From Kribbella capetownensis (GTDB lineage Bacteria > Actinomycetota > Actinomycetes > Propionibacteriales > Kribbellaceae), in the NCBI RefSeq assembly GCF_004331485.1, contig NZ_SJKD01000005.1, positions 617,484-681,483 on the forward strand: 64,000 bases of DNA, written 5' to 3'. How positions within the stretch are numbered: the first letter of the stretch is position 1; every line of letters begins with the position of its first letter. Below, in pieces: positions 1-9,398 of this stretch. The notes beneath the pieces are model-generated. The model did not search any database. It worked only from the letters and a program-made list of their open reading frames with translations, and was not told where the DNA came from. The position numbers and the translations under genes are program-made.

Positions 1-326
1 GGTACGACTTCTCAGCCGGTGGCGTCGTCGCGGCCGGCGAGGATCCGTACGACGCAGTGGTCCGGGAGCTGGCCGAGGAGTTGGGGATCACCGATGCGGA
101 GCTGACGCGGCTGCCGGAGGACGACTTCGCCGACGACCACACCAGGTACCACGCCTACCTGTACACGTGCGTCTGGGACGGCCCGGTGAAGCACCAGCCG
201 GAGGAGGTCGAGTGGGGAGCCTGGATGTCCCCTGCTGAGCTCATAGCCAAGCTCGACGACCCCACCTGGTCCTTCATGCCCGACACCACCGCCCTACTAG
301 GCCCGTACGTCAGGAGCCTTGTGTGA
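1..326 (+). CDS. Nudix hydrolase, 5' end cut by window edge
   Basis: The reading frame is open from base 3, so the true start lies outside the window. The visible part begins inside the Nudix box: the box glycine is at base 21, the first Glu at 39 and the RE..EE..G element at 63-86, matching Gx5Ex7REUxEExGU. This motif binds the divalent metal that hydrolyses X-linked nucleoside diphosphates; the substrate cannot be told. About 95 residues follow the start of the box, as expected for the C-terminal part of a 140-160 residue enzyme. Its stop overlaps the GTG start of the next gene, so the two are probably translated together. Confidence 0.8.
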   Translation, partial: YDFSAGGVVAAGEDPYDAVVRELAEELGITDAELTRLPEDDFADDHTRYHAYLYTCVWDGPVKHQPEEVEWGAWMSPAELIAKLDDPTWSFMPDTTALLGPYVRSLV

Positions 327-1063
327 CCATCCTCGAAGGCTGGGACAGTCACGCCTGGATCGACGGTCCGTGGATCTACCGCTCGCCACGCCGCCCGGCT
401 GTATGTCCCCGCCTGCTGGCTGAGGCCACTCTGATGCCCTGGCTCGCCCCACAGCTCCCCCTGCCCGTCCCGGTACCGGAGACGACAGAGGACGGCGTAC
501 GGCACCTGCTGCTGCCGGGCACGCCCCTCGAGGACGGCGGTACGGCGATCGGCCGCCAGATCGGGGCGTTCCTCCGGGCTCTGCATGCCGTGGACCCGGC
601 GGAGGCAGAGGCACGTGGGGCCTACGGCGCGGCCGCCGCCTCTGCCGGCAAGGCGGTCTTCCTGGACGAGTGCCGGGCGCAGATCGTGCCGCTGCTGCCC
701 GTTGAGCTGCGGCCGTCAGCCTTGGCGCTGCTCGATCGTGTGGACCGGGTCCGCAACCGCCTGGTGCACTGCGATTTCGGTCCGGAGCACATCCTGGTCA
801 CGGACGGGCGGATCACCGGCGTCATCGACTGGACCGACGCCGAGATCGGTGATCCCGCCCTCGATCTGTGCTGGCCCCTCAACGGCGCTCCGGACGCGCT
901 CGCGGACGGTGTGGCCGAGACCTACGAGATCACACCGGAGCTCAGGGAGCGCGCCCGGGACTGGGCTCGCCTCTCGCCCTGGTTCGGCGTCCACCGCGGC
1001 CTGCTGCTGGATCTGCCTGACGACGTGGCGAACGGGCTCAGTGACATCGCCTCCGGACTCTGA
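323..1063 (+). CDS. APH/choline-kinase-like phosphotransferase
   Basis: A 246-residue protein of the aminoglycoside phosphotransferase superfamily. The catalytic loop reads LVHCDFGPEHILV (the His-x-Asp Brenner motif, with His where Asn is usual) and is followed by GVIDWTDAEIGDPALDL, whose first Asp would chelate Mg-ATP. The N-terminal lobe is shorter than in true resistance kinases, so a small-molecule kinase of unknown substrate is more likely than a resistance enzyme. The GTG start overlaps the stop of the upstream Nudix gene, indicating translational coupling. Confidence 0.75.
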   Translation: MTILEGWDSHAWIDGPWIYRSPRRPAVCPRLLAEATLMPWLAPQLPLPVPVPETTEDGVRHLLLPGTPLEDGGTAIGRQIGAFLRALHAVDPAEAEARGAYGAAAASAGKAVFLDECRAQIVPLLPVELRPSALALLDRVDRVRNRLVHCDFGPEHILVTDGRITGVIDWTDAEIGDPALDLCWPLNGAPDALADGVAETYEITPELRERARDWARLSPWFGVHRGLLLDLPDDVANGLSDIASGL

Positions 1064-1070
1064 GGGGCTG

Positions 1071-1415
1071 TCAGCGGGTGTTGCGGCGACCCATGGTGCG
1101 GGCGAAGTTGACGGCGACCAGGCCGGCCCAGGAGACGATCAGGCCGCGCAGGCCGAGCATGTCGGCCGAGATGGCGGTGATCGGGATGGCCGCGACGACC
1201 GAGATGATCGCCAGCGCCAGGCCGCCCGGGTCCGTTTCGCGGCTCGGGTGCCGCGGACGGGCCGGCTCCGGCAGCGCGCCGGCATGTCGGTGCGCATCCC
1301 GCTCGTCGAGTTTCGCCAGGAAGCTGTCGATGACTTCCGCTTCGTACTCCGGCCCCAACTCCTGCCGCGCGGCAACTGCCGCCCGCAGATCCTTCCGCAC
1401 CTCATCCATCGCCAT
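1071..1415 (-). CDS. Small conserved actinobacterial membrane protein
   Basis: A 114-residue protein with a charged N-terminal half (MDEVRKDLRAAV, probably helical and cytosolic) and two hydrophobic segments at about residues 65-85 and 88-105, ending in a basic tail. The arrangement resembles a widespread actinobacterial family of unknown function. Two Met codons (residues 1 and 3) are possible starts. It converges on the kinase gene with only 7 bp between the stop codons, and lies downstream of the LuxR-type regulator on the same strand, 60 bp away. Confidence 0.7.
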   Translation of the reverse strand: MAMDEVRKDLRAAVAARQELGPEYEAEVIDSFLAKLDERDAHRHAGALPEPARPRHPSRETDPGGLALAIISVVAAIPITAISADMLGLRGLIVSWAGLVAVNFARTMGRRNTR

Positions 1416-1475
1416 ACCAGCAAGTTAAGCCCGGCCCGCCATCCCCGTAATCAGGGGAAACCCCGGTCGCACCCC

Positions 1476-4304
1476 TCAGCTGTGCCCGGACATTCGGTGG
1501 GCGATCGCGGCGGCCTCGATCCGGTTGGCGGCGCCGAGTTTCCGCAGGATGTGCGACACGTGGACGCCGACCGTCCGGACGCTGATCACCAGCGTCGCCG
1601 CGATCTCGCGGTCGGTGCAGCCATGCGACAGCAGCGTCAGTACCTCGGCCTCGCGTGCTGTCAGGCCGAGAACCTCGTCAAGACCTCCGGCGGGTTCAGC
1701 CTCGGCCGGCGGAGTCGCGATCCGCAGCCGGGCCAGTTCGGCGAGCAGCTCGAGCTCCCGCTGCAACGGCCGCGCACCGATCCGGACCGCAACCTGGTAG
1801 GCCGAACGGGCCGGAATGCTCGCCTCGGCCCGCGATCCTCCGGCCGTGACCAAGGCCTCCGCTTGGCGCCACTGACAGTAGGCAGTGAGCGGTGCACGGT
1901 CCAGGTGAGCCCAGCGATCCGCGGCGTCGGCCCACAGCCCAGGACCGGCGACGCCCCGGCTGCGCTCGTACTCGGCCTCGGCCAGCCCCAACCAGGCGCT
2001 GCTGACCGGCGTCACCGGTGCGGCGTCCTCGGCGGCACGACGGGCGACCGCGATCAGTTGATCAGCTCGGTCGAGCACGCTCCGCTCCGCGTCGGCGACG
2101 CGTCGGGTCCTGGCCACCGCGGCGAGGTCCGCCTGTGCCCGCAAACCCTTTGCGCAGAACCACACCCGAAGCTGTGCGGCCTCGACAGACCCCATCGATT
2201 CCAGGGCCGCATTCGTGTGATCCACAGCGTCGGTCCACCGCCGCTCCCACAGCGCGAGTTCGGCCAGGCAGACGTCGTAGATGCCCAGCCCACGGTCCGG
2301 GCGCAGCGTCTCGAGCGCGGCGTCGAGGTGCTCCCGAGCCGCGACGAAGTCACCGCGGCCGACCTCGAGATCGGCTCGAAGCATCAGCAGCATGTACGGG
2401 TAGCTCGCCATCGTCGACCGCAGCGCGGCCGTGCTCAGCGCATCGGCCTCGTCCCACTCGCCCAGGGCGAACAGCGCCTCGATCAGATTCGAGACCAGTA
2501 CGGCGCTGTCGACGCCGTACCGGTGGATGGCCTCCAGACCCTGGCGGCCGACCTGGACGGATTCCCGTAGCCGACCGAGCATCGTCAGGGCATCGGTGAC
2601 ATTGACGTAGACCGGATCCAGCCCGACCCGCTCACCGATCTCCTCGGCCAGCCGCAGCGCCTCGCCGAGGTCCGTCAGGCCCTCCTCCGTCCTGCCCAGA
2701 TAGACGAGGTCGGCGCCACGCACGGTCAGCGCGCGGACCAGAGCCTCGCCGGCACCGGCGTCACGCGCGAGCGCCAACGCCTCCTCGGCCAGCCGTACGG
2801 ATGCCGCGTGGCGCCAGGCGACCATCAGGCCGCCCGCGAGTGAGGCGACGACGTACGCCCGATCCGACGATGGCTCGGCCGGTGCGAGCTCGACCGCCCG
2901 CTCGAGGGCCGCGAGTCCGGACAGGTCGCTGCCGATCTCGTGGAGGTACTCACCCAGGCGTACGTGCAGCAGCGCCGCGCGCCGCCGATCGCCGACTCCG
3001 GCCAGGCCGATCGCCTGCCGGGCGAGCTCGACCGCTCGGGGCCCCTCGCCGGTCTCGCTGGCGAGCTCGGCGGCCCACGAACAGAGTCCGCCCAGATCGG
3101 ACCCGGCGACCTCGGCCGCGTTCGCCACCGCCGGCCACAGGGAGATCGCTCGTTCGAGATGGGCACGCGCCTCCGCCAGGCCGGCGACGGACACGGCTTC
3201 ACGGGCGGCGGCGACCGACGCTGCCAGCGCCTCGGCCGCGCGCCCCGCGGCTGCCCAGTGCGGTGCCAGCTCGGCCGGCGCGGCCGCGCCGGAGCGCGCG
3301 AGCTCCTCGGCGAGGTGCTCGTGAATCTCCTCGCGCTCGCCCGGCAGCAGGGTCGCGTACACCGCCTCGGCCAACAACGCATGCCGGAACCGAAAGCTGC
3401 TCGTCGCCGGTTCGGCGACCAGCACACCGTGCTCGACCGCCTGCCGCAGCGCCGCGCGAACGTCCTGCTCGGGCATCACGGCGACCGCTCGCAGCAGCGC
3501 GTATCCAACCTCCCGCCCCGCGGCCGAGGCAATTCGGACGACTGCCCGGGCCCGCTGGTCGAGCCGGTCGACCCGCTGCAGCAGGAGCTCACGCAAGCCT
3601 CGCGGCAGACCACCGTCACCGGCCGCGGCGATCAGTTCCTGTGCGAAGAACGGGTTGCCATCGGACCGCACCACGATCGCGTCAGCGATGGCAGCGGTCC
3701 GTGGCGGGACGGCGTACGCCGCGACAAGTGCGGCCAGGTCATCGCGGTCGAGCGGTCCGAGGTCGACGAGCAGAGCCGATCCCGAGCGCCGTACCCCGTT
3801 GGCGAGCCGGAGCATGCGCTCGGCCGACGACCGCTCGTCGGCCCGGTACGTCCCGACCAGCAGCACCGGCCGGTCGTCGACGTACTGCGCGAGGTACACC
3901 ACGAGATCGAGCGTGGAGATGTCGGCCCAGTGCAGATCCTCGAGGACGAGCAGCACCGGCGCGGACTCCGCTCGCTCCGTCAGCACACCCAGGATGTGCT
4001 CGAAGACACGGAACTGCCGGCCGTCTGCTCGAGGGAGGGCACCGACCGGACGCAGCGCCTGAGCGAACGGCTGGTACGGCAATTCGGTCCCGACCAGGTC
4101 GATCGAACGTCCGAGCAGAACTTCGAATCCGGCGTCCCGGGCGCGTGCGGACAGCTCGGACGTCAGCCGGGTCTTTCCGATGCCGGCCTCGCCCGCGATC
4201 AGGACGGTCGCTCCGCGGTGGGCCCGGGCAGCGTCCAGCGCGCCCTCGAGCGCCTCGAGTTCACCGGCGCGCCCGACGAACAGATCGCTCGCGCGAGCCT
4301 TCAT
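1476..4304 (-). CDS. LuxR-family regulator with AAA ATPase domain (LAL type)
   Basis: A 942-residue protein with the LAL architecture. An N-terminal ATPase has Walker A GEAGIGKT at about residues 38-45 and Walker B VLLVLEDLHWAD near residue 120. A long helical, TPR-like middle is rich in Ala-Leu-Glu. The C-terminal 65 residues are a LuxR/FixJ helix-turn-helix (LTAREAEVLTLLSHG, then VGVHVSHILRKL). LAL proteins are ATP-dependent, often pathway-specific activators. It is divergent from an alpha/beta hydrolase across 128 bp, so that hydrolase is its most likely target; this is inferred from position only. Confidence 0.85.
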   Translation of the reverse strand: MKARASDLFVGRAGELEALEGALDAARAHRGATVLIAGEAGIGKTRLTSELSARARDAGFEVLLGRSIDLVGTELPYQPFAQALRPVGALPRADGRQFRVFEHILGVLTERAESAPVLLVLEDLHWADISTLDLVVYLAQYVDDRPVLLVGTYRADERSSAERMLRLANGVRRSGSALLVDLGPLDRDDLAALVAAYAVPPRTAAIADAIVVRSDGNPFFAQELIAAAGDGGLPRGLRELLLQRVDRLDQRARAVVRIASAAGREVGYALLRAVAVMPEQDVRAALRQAVEHGVLVAEPATSSFRFRHALLAEAVYATLLPGEREEIHEHLAEELARSGAAAPAELAPHWAAAGRAAEALAASVAAAREAVSVAGLAEARAHLERAISLWPAVANAAEVAGSDLGGLCSWAAELASETGEGPRAVELARQAIGLAGVGDRRRAALLHVRLGEYLHEIGSDLSGLAALERAVELAPAEPSSDRAYVVASLAGGLMVAWRHAASVRLAEEALALARDAGAGEALVRALTVRGADLVYLGRTEEGLTDLGEALRLAEEIGERVGLDPVYVNVTDALTMLGRLRESVQVGRQGLEAIHRYGVDSAVLVSNLIEALFALGEWDEADALSTAALRSTMASYPYMLLMLRADLEVGRGDFVAAREHLDAALETLRPDRGLGIYDVCLAELALWERRWTDAVDHTNAALESMGSVEAAQLRVWFCAKGLRAQADLAAVARTRRVADAERSVLDRADQLIAVARRAAEDAAPVTPVSSAWLGLAEAEYERSRGVAGPGLWADAADRWAHLDRAPLTAYCQWRQAEALVTAGGSRAEASIPARSAYQVAVRIGARPLQRELELLAELARLRIATPPAEAEPAGGLDEVLGLTAREAEVLTLLSHGCTDREIAATLVISVRTVGVHVSHILRKLGAANRIEAAAIAHRMSGHS

Positions 4305-4432
4305 CTCGTCAGTATCGCGCCGCCATCGACTACGTAGGCGGTTGAGCAGAGATACGTACCTCGTTCCCGATGCCGTCCTCGTCCCCGCCCGGCGACGATC
4401 GAGTCAACCGAACGAACCCAAGGGGAGGGACC

Positions 4433-5287
4433 ATGACCGCAGTCATCGAGCAGTCGACGATCCACACCGTGCGAGGCGGTGGTGGTCTGCGCCTGCATGT
4501 CCGCGAATGGGGCCGGCCGGACGGGCCGCCGATCGTGTTCATCCACGGCCTGTCGCAAAGCCATCTGTGCTGGCGGAAGCAATACGAGAGCGCGCTGGCC
4601 GGAGAGTTCCGGCTTGTCGCGTACGACCTGCGCGGTCACGGCATGTCAGAGGCGCCGTTGGGGCAGGAGCACTACACCGACGCCCGCCTGTGGGCCGACG
4701 ACCTCGCAGCGGTGATCGAGCAGTTGCGCCTCGACCGGGCGGTCGTGGTCGGTTGGTCGTACGGCGCGTTCGTCATCTGCGACTACGTGCGGGCGTACGG
4801 CGAGGAGCGGATCGGTGGGATCGACCTCGTCGGCGGAACGGTCCGGCTCGGTCCGGCGGCATTCGGCACTCTGATCGGCCCCGGCTTCCTGGACAATTTC
4901 CCCGATCTGATCGCCGACGACCTGCCCACCAACATCCGTGGCGCGCGCGGCCTGATCAGGGCGTTCCCGGCCACCCCGTTCACGGCGGACGACACGGAAC
5001 TGCTGCTCGCGGCGAGTATGACCGTCCCGGCCCGGATCCGGGCCAACCTGGGCGCCCGCGAGATCGACGAGGACGACGTACTGCGGACCCTCACGGTGCC
5101 GCTACTGGTGACCCACGGCCGGGCGGACACTGTGGTACTCCCAGCGACGGCAGAACACGTGCTGGCGACCTGCCCGACCGCCGAGGCCGCCTGGTACGAC
5201 GGAGTCGGCCACACCGTGCACCTGGAGCAGCCCGACCACTTCAACCGTGAGCTCGCCGAGCTGACCCGCCGCGTCGCCGCGTCCTGA
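4433..5287 (+). CDS. Alpha/beta hydrolase
   Basis: A 284-residue alpha/beta-hydrolase fold protein. The oxyanion region is FIHGLSQSH, the nucleophile elbow GWSYGAF (Ser), the acid is in HGRADTVV and the catalytic His in GVGHTVHLEQP, so the triad looks intact. I chose the ATG at 4433 because a strong AGGGGAGGG ribosome site lies just before it; an in-frame upstream start at 4370 would add an unrelated low-complexity stretch. No signal peptide, so probably cytosolic. Substrate unknown. It is divergent from the LAL regulator and convergent with arc. Confidence 0.85.
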   Translation: MTAVIEQSTIHTVRGGGGLRLHVREWGRPDGPPIVFIHGLSQSHLCWRKQYESALAGEFRLVAYDLRGHGMSEAPLGQEHYTDARLWADDLAAVIEQLRLDRAVVVGWSYGAFVICDYVRAYGEERIGGIDLVGGTVRLGPAAFGTLIGPGFLDNFPDLIADDLPTNIRGARGLIRAFPATPFTADDTELLLAASMTVPARIRANLGAREIDEDDVLRTLTVPLLVTHGRADTVVLPATAEHVLATCPTAEAAWYDGVGHTVHLEQPDHFNRELAELTRRVAAS

Positions 5288-5310
5288 GTGTCAGGTTCCT
5301 GCCACAGACC

Positions 5311-5349
5311 GACGACCGCCCCTCGACGGCGTGTCCAGGGGCGATCGTC
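5311..5349. terminator. Hairpin between convergent hydrolase and arc genes
   Basis: Bases 5311-5323 pair with 5337-5349 over 13 positions with one G:T, around a 13-nt loop. It lies 24 bp after the hydrolase stop and 14 bp after the arc stop, so it could end transcription from both sides. There is no U-tract, as is common in high-GC actinobacteria. Confidence 0.65.
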
Positions 5350-5362
5350 GTACGACGGTGTC

Positions 5363-7111
5363 TTACAGGTACTGACCGGTGTTGGTGGCCGTGTCGATGG
5401 AGCGGCCGGGCTCGGTGCCCTGCTTGCCGGAGATGAGCGTACGGATGTAGACGATCCGCTCGCCCTTCTTGCCGGAGATGCGGGCCCAGTCGTCCGGGTT
5501 GGTCGTGTTCGGAAGGTCCTCGTTCTCCTTGAACTCGTCCACGCACGCCTGCAGCAGGTGCTGCACCCGCAGACCCTTCTGGTTCTCGTCCAGGAAGGCC
5601 TTGATCGCCATCTTCTTGGCCCGGTCGACGATGTTCTGGATCATCGCGCCCGAGTTGAAGTCCTTGAAGTACAGGACCTCCTTGTCGCCGTTGGCGTAGG
5701 TGACCTCGAGGAACCGGTTCTCGTCGGCCTCGGTGTACATCCGCTCGACGGTGCGCTGGATCATCCCGTTCACGCACTCCGCCTTGTCGCCGCCGAACTC
5801 GCTCAGGTCGTCGGTGTGCAGCGGCAGAGTGGTGGTCAGGTACTTCGAGAAGATGTCCCGGGCCGCCTCGGCGTCCGGGCGCTCGATCTTGATCTTCACG
5901 TCCAGCCGGCCGGGTCGCAGGATGGCCGGGTCGATCATGTCCTCACGGTTCGAGGCACCGATGACCAGGACGTTCTCCAGGCCCTCGACGCCGTCGATCT
6001 CGCTCAGCAACTGCGGGACGATGGTGTTCTCGACGTCGGAGGAGACACCGCTTCCGCGGGTGCGGAACAGCGAGTCCATCTCGTCGAAGAACACGATCAC
6101 CGGCATGCCCTCGGAGGCCTTCTCACGGGCCCGCTGGAAGACCAGCCGGATGTGCCGCTCGGTCTCGCCGACGTACTTGTTCAGCAGCTCCGGACCCTTG
6201 ATGTTGAGGAAGAAGGACTTCTGCCCGTCCACCCCGGTCCGCTCCGCCACCTTCTTGGCCAGCGAGTTGGCCACCGCCTTCGCGATCAGGGTCTTGCCAC
6301 AGCCCGGCGGGCCGTACAGCAGGACGCCCTTCGGCGGCTTCAGCTCGTGCTCGAGGAACAGATCCTTGTGCAGGTACGGGAGCTCGACCGCGTCCCGGAT
6401 CTGCTCGATCTGACCCGACAGGCCACCGATCTGCGTGTAGTCGATGTCCGGGACCTCTTCGAGGATCAGTTCCTCGACCTCGGACTTCGGGATCTTCTCG
6501 TAGACGTAGCCGGAGCGTGGCTCCAGCAGCAGCGAGTCACCGGCCCGCAGAGGGATGTCGAGCAGCGGCGAGGCGAGCCGGACGACCCGTTCCTCGTCGG
6601 CCTGCGCGATCACCAGCGCCCGCTCGCCGTCGGCGAGCAGTTCCTTCAGCATCACCACGTCGCCGACGACCTCGAAATCGCAGGCCTCGACCACGTTCAG
6701 CGCCTCGTTCAGCATCAGCTCCTGGCCGAGCTTGAGCCCGTCCAGGTCGACCGATGGGCTGGCCGCGACCCGGAGCTTGCGGCCCCCGGTGAACACGTCC
6801 AGCGTGTCGTCGTCATTGCGGCCGAGGAAGGTGCCGAAACCGGACGGCGGTTGGGCCAGCCGGTCGACCTCCTCCTTCAGGGCGATGATCTTCTCTCGCG
6901 CCTCCCGCAGCGTCTCTGCCAGCCGCTCGTTCTGAGCGGTGACACTCGCCAAGGAGGCCTGGGTTTCGGACAGCCTGCTCTCGAGCGACCGGCTGTCAGC
7001 CGGATGCTCCAGCAACCGACGCCGCAACGCTGCGACCTCGGCTTCCAGGTAACGGACCTGGTTACGCAGCTCTGCCGCGGTAGGACTCTCGTCTCCAGCC
7101 ACGATCATCAC
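5363..7111 (-). CDS. arc: Proteasome-associated AAA+ ATPase ARC/Mpa
   Basis: A 582-residue ring ATPase that recognises pupylated proteins, unfolds them and feeds them to the 20S proteasome. The N-terminal 90 residues are a coiled coil (TAAELRNQVRYLEAEVAALR) that binds Pup, followed by OB-type interdomains. The AAA module has Walker A GPPGCGKT near residue 270 and Walker B VIVFFDEMD. The extreme C-terminus is GQYL, the motif with penultimate Tyr that docks into the proteasome alpha ring, so this is a proteasome partner and not a generic AAA protein. It follows trmI on the same strand (66 bp gap). The usual downstream dop-pup-prcBA genes are absent here. Confidence 0.95.
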   Translation of the reverse strand: MMIVAGDESPTAAELRNQVRYLEAEVAALRRRLLEHPADSRSLESRLSETQASLASVTAQNERLAETLREAREKIIALKEEVDRLAQPPSGFGTFLGRNDDDTLDVFTGGRKLRVAASPSVDLDGLKLGQELMLNEALNVVEACDFEVVGDVVMLKELLADGERALVIAQADEERVVRLASPLLDIPLRAGDSLLLEPRSGYVYEKIPKSEVEELILEEVPDIDYTQIGGLSGQIEQIRDAVELPYLHKDLFLEHELKPPKGVLLYGPPGCGKTLIAKAVANSLAKKVAERTGVDGQKSFFLNIKGPELLNKYVGETERHIRLVFQRAREKASEGMPVIVFFDEMDSLFRTRGSGVSSDVENTIVPQLLSEIDGVEGLENVLVIGASNREDMIDPAILRPGRLDVKIKIERPDAEAARDIFSKYLTTTLPLHTDDLSEFGGDKAECVNGMIQRTVERMYTEADENRFLEVTYANGDKEVLYFKDFNSGAMIQNIVDRAKKMAIKAFLDENQKGLRVQHLLQACVDEFKENEDLPNTTNPDDWARISGKKGERIVYIRTLISGKQGTEPGRSIDTATNTGQYL

Positions 7112-7177
7112 CTCACCATGTGGGGCTCGACCTTATGGACCTTACCCAGAAAACGTCGCTGGGCAAGCTGAATCCCA

Positions 7178-8134
7178 TCACGTGTCGGTTGCGGATGAAC
7201 CAGTTGCTTTCGGCATGTCTTCCGATCTCTCGGCGCGACGCGGTCCGGCGTAGTCGTCGCCATAGGCACCCGGCGCCGGCCGGCGCTTCTTGCGCGGCGC
7301 CTGAACGCCGTGTGCCATCCGTCGCGCGGTGACCAGGAAAGCGGTGTGTCCCTGCATCCGGTGGCCCGGGCGAACAGCCAGACCCTCGACATGCCAGTCC
7401 CGCACCAGCGACTCCCAGGCGCGCGGCTCGGTGAACTCACCATGTGCCCTCAGCGTCTCCACAACACGGCTCAGCTGCGTCGTGGTGGCTACATAGGCAC
7501 AGAACACCCCACCGGGCGACAGAGCCTCAGCGGCGGCGTCAACGCACTCCCATGGCGCCAGCATGTCGAGGATGACCCGGTCCACGTCCTGCTCGTTCAG
7601 CTTCTCGACCAGGTCTCCGACCTCGAGCCGCCAGGCCGGGTGCTCACCGCCGAAGAAGCCGGTCACGTTCTTGCGCGCGACCTCGGCGAAGTCCTCCCGC
7701 CGTTCGAACGAGATCACCTGGCCCTGGACGCCGACCGCGCGCAGCAATGCCGTGGTCAGCGCGCCGGAGCCGGCGCCCGCCTCGACTACCTTCGCGCCAG
7801 GGAAGATGTCGGCCATCGTGACGATCTGCGCGGTGTCCTTCGGGTAGATCACGGCCGCACCGCGCGGCATGGAGACTGAGTAGTCAGCCATCAACGGGCG
7901 CAGCGCGAGGTACTCGACGCCGCCCTTGGACTTGATCACCACGGCGTCCGGCCCGTCGATCAGGTCGTCGTGCGCGATCCCGCCCTTGGTGGTGTGGAAG
8001 ATCTTCCCGCGCTCCAGGAACACCGAGTGCCGGCGGCCCTTGGAGTCCTGCAGGGTGATCCACTCCCCCGCCTGCAACGGGCCGTGATGGACCCCGGAGT
8101 ACGCCTGGTCGGGAAAGTCGCGCAAGTCAGCCAT
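7178..8134 (-). CDS. trmI: tRNA (adenine-58-N1)-methyltransferase
   Basis: A 318-residue SAM-dependent methyltransferase that makes m1A58 in the T loop of tRNAs. The N-terminal beta domain (residues about 15-95, with GGIAHDDLIDGPDAVV) is typical of TrmI. The Rossmann domain has motif I VVEAGAGSGALTTALLRAVG and a ligand Glu in VISFERRED. A basic C-terminal tail (RKKRRPAPG) may aid tRNA binding. It sits between an M50 protease and arc; this grouping of trmI beside the proteasomal ATPase is usual in actinobacteria. Confidence 0.93.
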   Translation of the reverse strand: MADLRDFPDQAYSGVHHGPLQAGEWITLQDSKGRRHSVFLERGKIFHTTKGGIAHDDLIDGPDAVVIKSKGGVEYLALRPLMADYSVSMPRGAAVIYPKDTAQIVTMADIFPGAKVVEAGAGSGALTTALLRAVGVQGQVISFERREDFAEVARKNVTGFFGGEHPAWRLEVGDLVEKLNEQDVDRVILDMLAPWECVDAAAEALSPGGVFCAYVATTTQLSRVVETLRAHGEFTEPRAWESLVRDWHVEGLAVRPGHRMQGHTAFLVTARRMAHGVQAPRKKRRPAPGAYGDDYAGPRRAERSEDMPKATGSSATDT

Positions 8135-8185
8135 AAGGCGCTCACCTTAACTTTCAGTCACGCGTACGGCGTAACCGAGGCGAGG

Positions 8186-9340
8186 TCACCGACCGCGGAA
8201 GGCGCGTTCGATGTCGCTGGTCGCCAGCACGCCGTACACCGAGCCGGCCGCATCCAGGACGAGGTACTCCGATGCCGGGTGCTCGCGTAGCGTCTTGAGG
8301 ATCTCTTCACCGGTGTCGTTGATCCCGATGATGTGGCCCGCGCCGATGCGGGTCGAAACCTCGCTGACAGTGGTCCACGGGCGCTGGTTCGGCGCGACCG
8401 CACTCACCGCGGTCTCCGACACCAGCGCGTGCGGTTTGCCCTCGCCGTCGATCACCACGACCGCGCCGGCCTGCGCGTCCGCGGCCAGCCGGACCGCCTC
8501 GGAGATCGGCGTACCGGAATGGACGGCGATCGCGCGGCGGGCCATCGTACGGACCTGGAGTGCGGGCAGTTTGCGGCGGAGCCGCGCCTGCATCAGCGAG
8601 GCGGTCGACCCCATCCAGAGGAAGAACCCGACCGCGAGCGCGATCAGGAAGTCGATCATGGTCGGCTGCCGGTTCCAGATCTCTTCGATGATCACCGGGG
8701 CCGCCAGCACCAGCATCGCGAGGATCCGTCCGGCCCATGCGGCCACGATCGTGCCGGTGTGCATGTTGCCGGTGAACTTCCAGACCACCGCGCGCAGCAC
8801 CCAGCCGCCGTCCAGCGGCAGGCCGGGCAGCAGGTTGGTCACGCCGACGATGAGGTTCGCGATGCCGAGTTCCCACAGGGCGACGTACCCGACGCCCTCG
8901 TCGAACGCGCGCGAGCCGAGGTACGCGAGCCCGCCGACGATCAGGGAGGCGACCGGGCCGACCACCGAGACAGCGAATTCCTCGAGCGGTGACTTCCGCT
9001 CCCCCTCGATATGCGTGCCGGCCGCGAAGAAGCCGAGGTTGATCTCCGACACCCCGATGCCGAACCGCATCGCCATCAGCGCGTGCGCCAGCTCATGGAC
9101 CAGGATCGACAGTGTGAACGCCACCACGAACGCGAGCGCGGCCAGATAGCGCCAGCCGCCCAGGTCGGGGAACTGCTGACCGATGATCGCGGCGAACCCG
9201 ATCGCGAGCAGCATCGCCACCGGCAGCCAGGTGAACCGCATGGTGAGCCGGATGCCGCGGATACGACCAAGCACCCAGGTACCGGGCGGCGGCGGCCCGG
9301 CCGGCTGGGCGGGATTCTGAGGATCACGCGGTTCTGGCAT
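8186..9340 (-). CDS. Site-2-type (M50) membrane metalloprotease with CBS domains
   Basis: A 384-residue multi-spanning membrane protein. The zinc site is formed by LVHELAHALM (HExxH) in a transmembrane helix near residue 90 and by LLPGLPLDGG, the third-ligand motif, near residue 190. Two CBS motifs fill the C-terminal 130 residues and would sense an adenine nucleotide. Members cut membrane-bound anti-sigma factors or other single-pass proteins. It lies upstream of trmI on the same strand (51 bp gap). The Pro-rich N-terminus precedes the first helix. Confidence 0.9.
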   Translation of the reverse strand: MPEPRDPQNPAQPAGPPPPGTWVLGRIRGIRLTMRFTWLPVAMLLAIGFAAIIGQQFPDLGGWRYLAALAFVVAFTLSILVHELAHALMAMRFGIGVSEINLGFFAAGTHIEGERKSPLEEFAVSVVGPVASLIVGGLAYLGSRAFDEGVGYVALWELGIANLIVGVTNLLPGLPLDGGWVLRAVVWKFTGNMHTGTIVAAWAGRILAMLVLAAPVIIEEIWNRQPTMIDFLIALAVGFFLWMGSTASLMQARLRRKLPALQVRTMARRAIAVHSGTPISEAVRLAADAQAGAVVVIDGEGKPHALVSETAVSAVAPNQRPWTTVSEVSTRIGAGHIIGINDTGEEILKTLREHPASEYLVLDAAGSVYGVLATSDIERAFRGR

Positions 9341-9398
9341 CGACCCAACGCTACTTGCCCGCAGGTAACTCCGTGCTACCTACCCAGGGTGTGCCGCC

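Noticed and set aside
585..2570. Long plus-strand frame of 661 codons
   Set aside because: It is antisense to the APH-like, membrane and LuxR-type genes, is Arg-rich and has no family pattern; a shadow caused by high GC.
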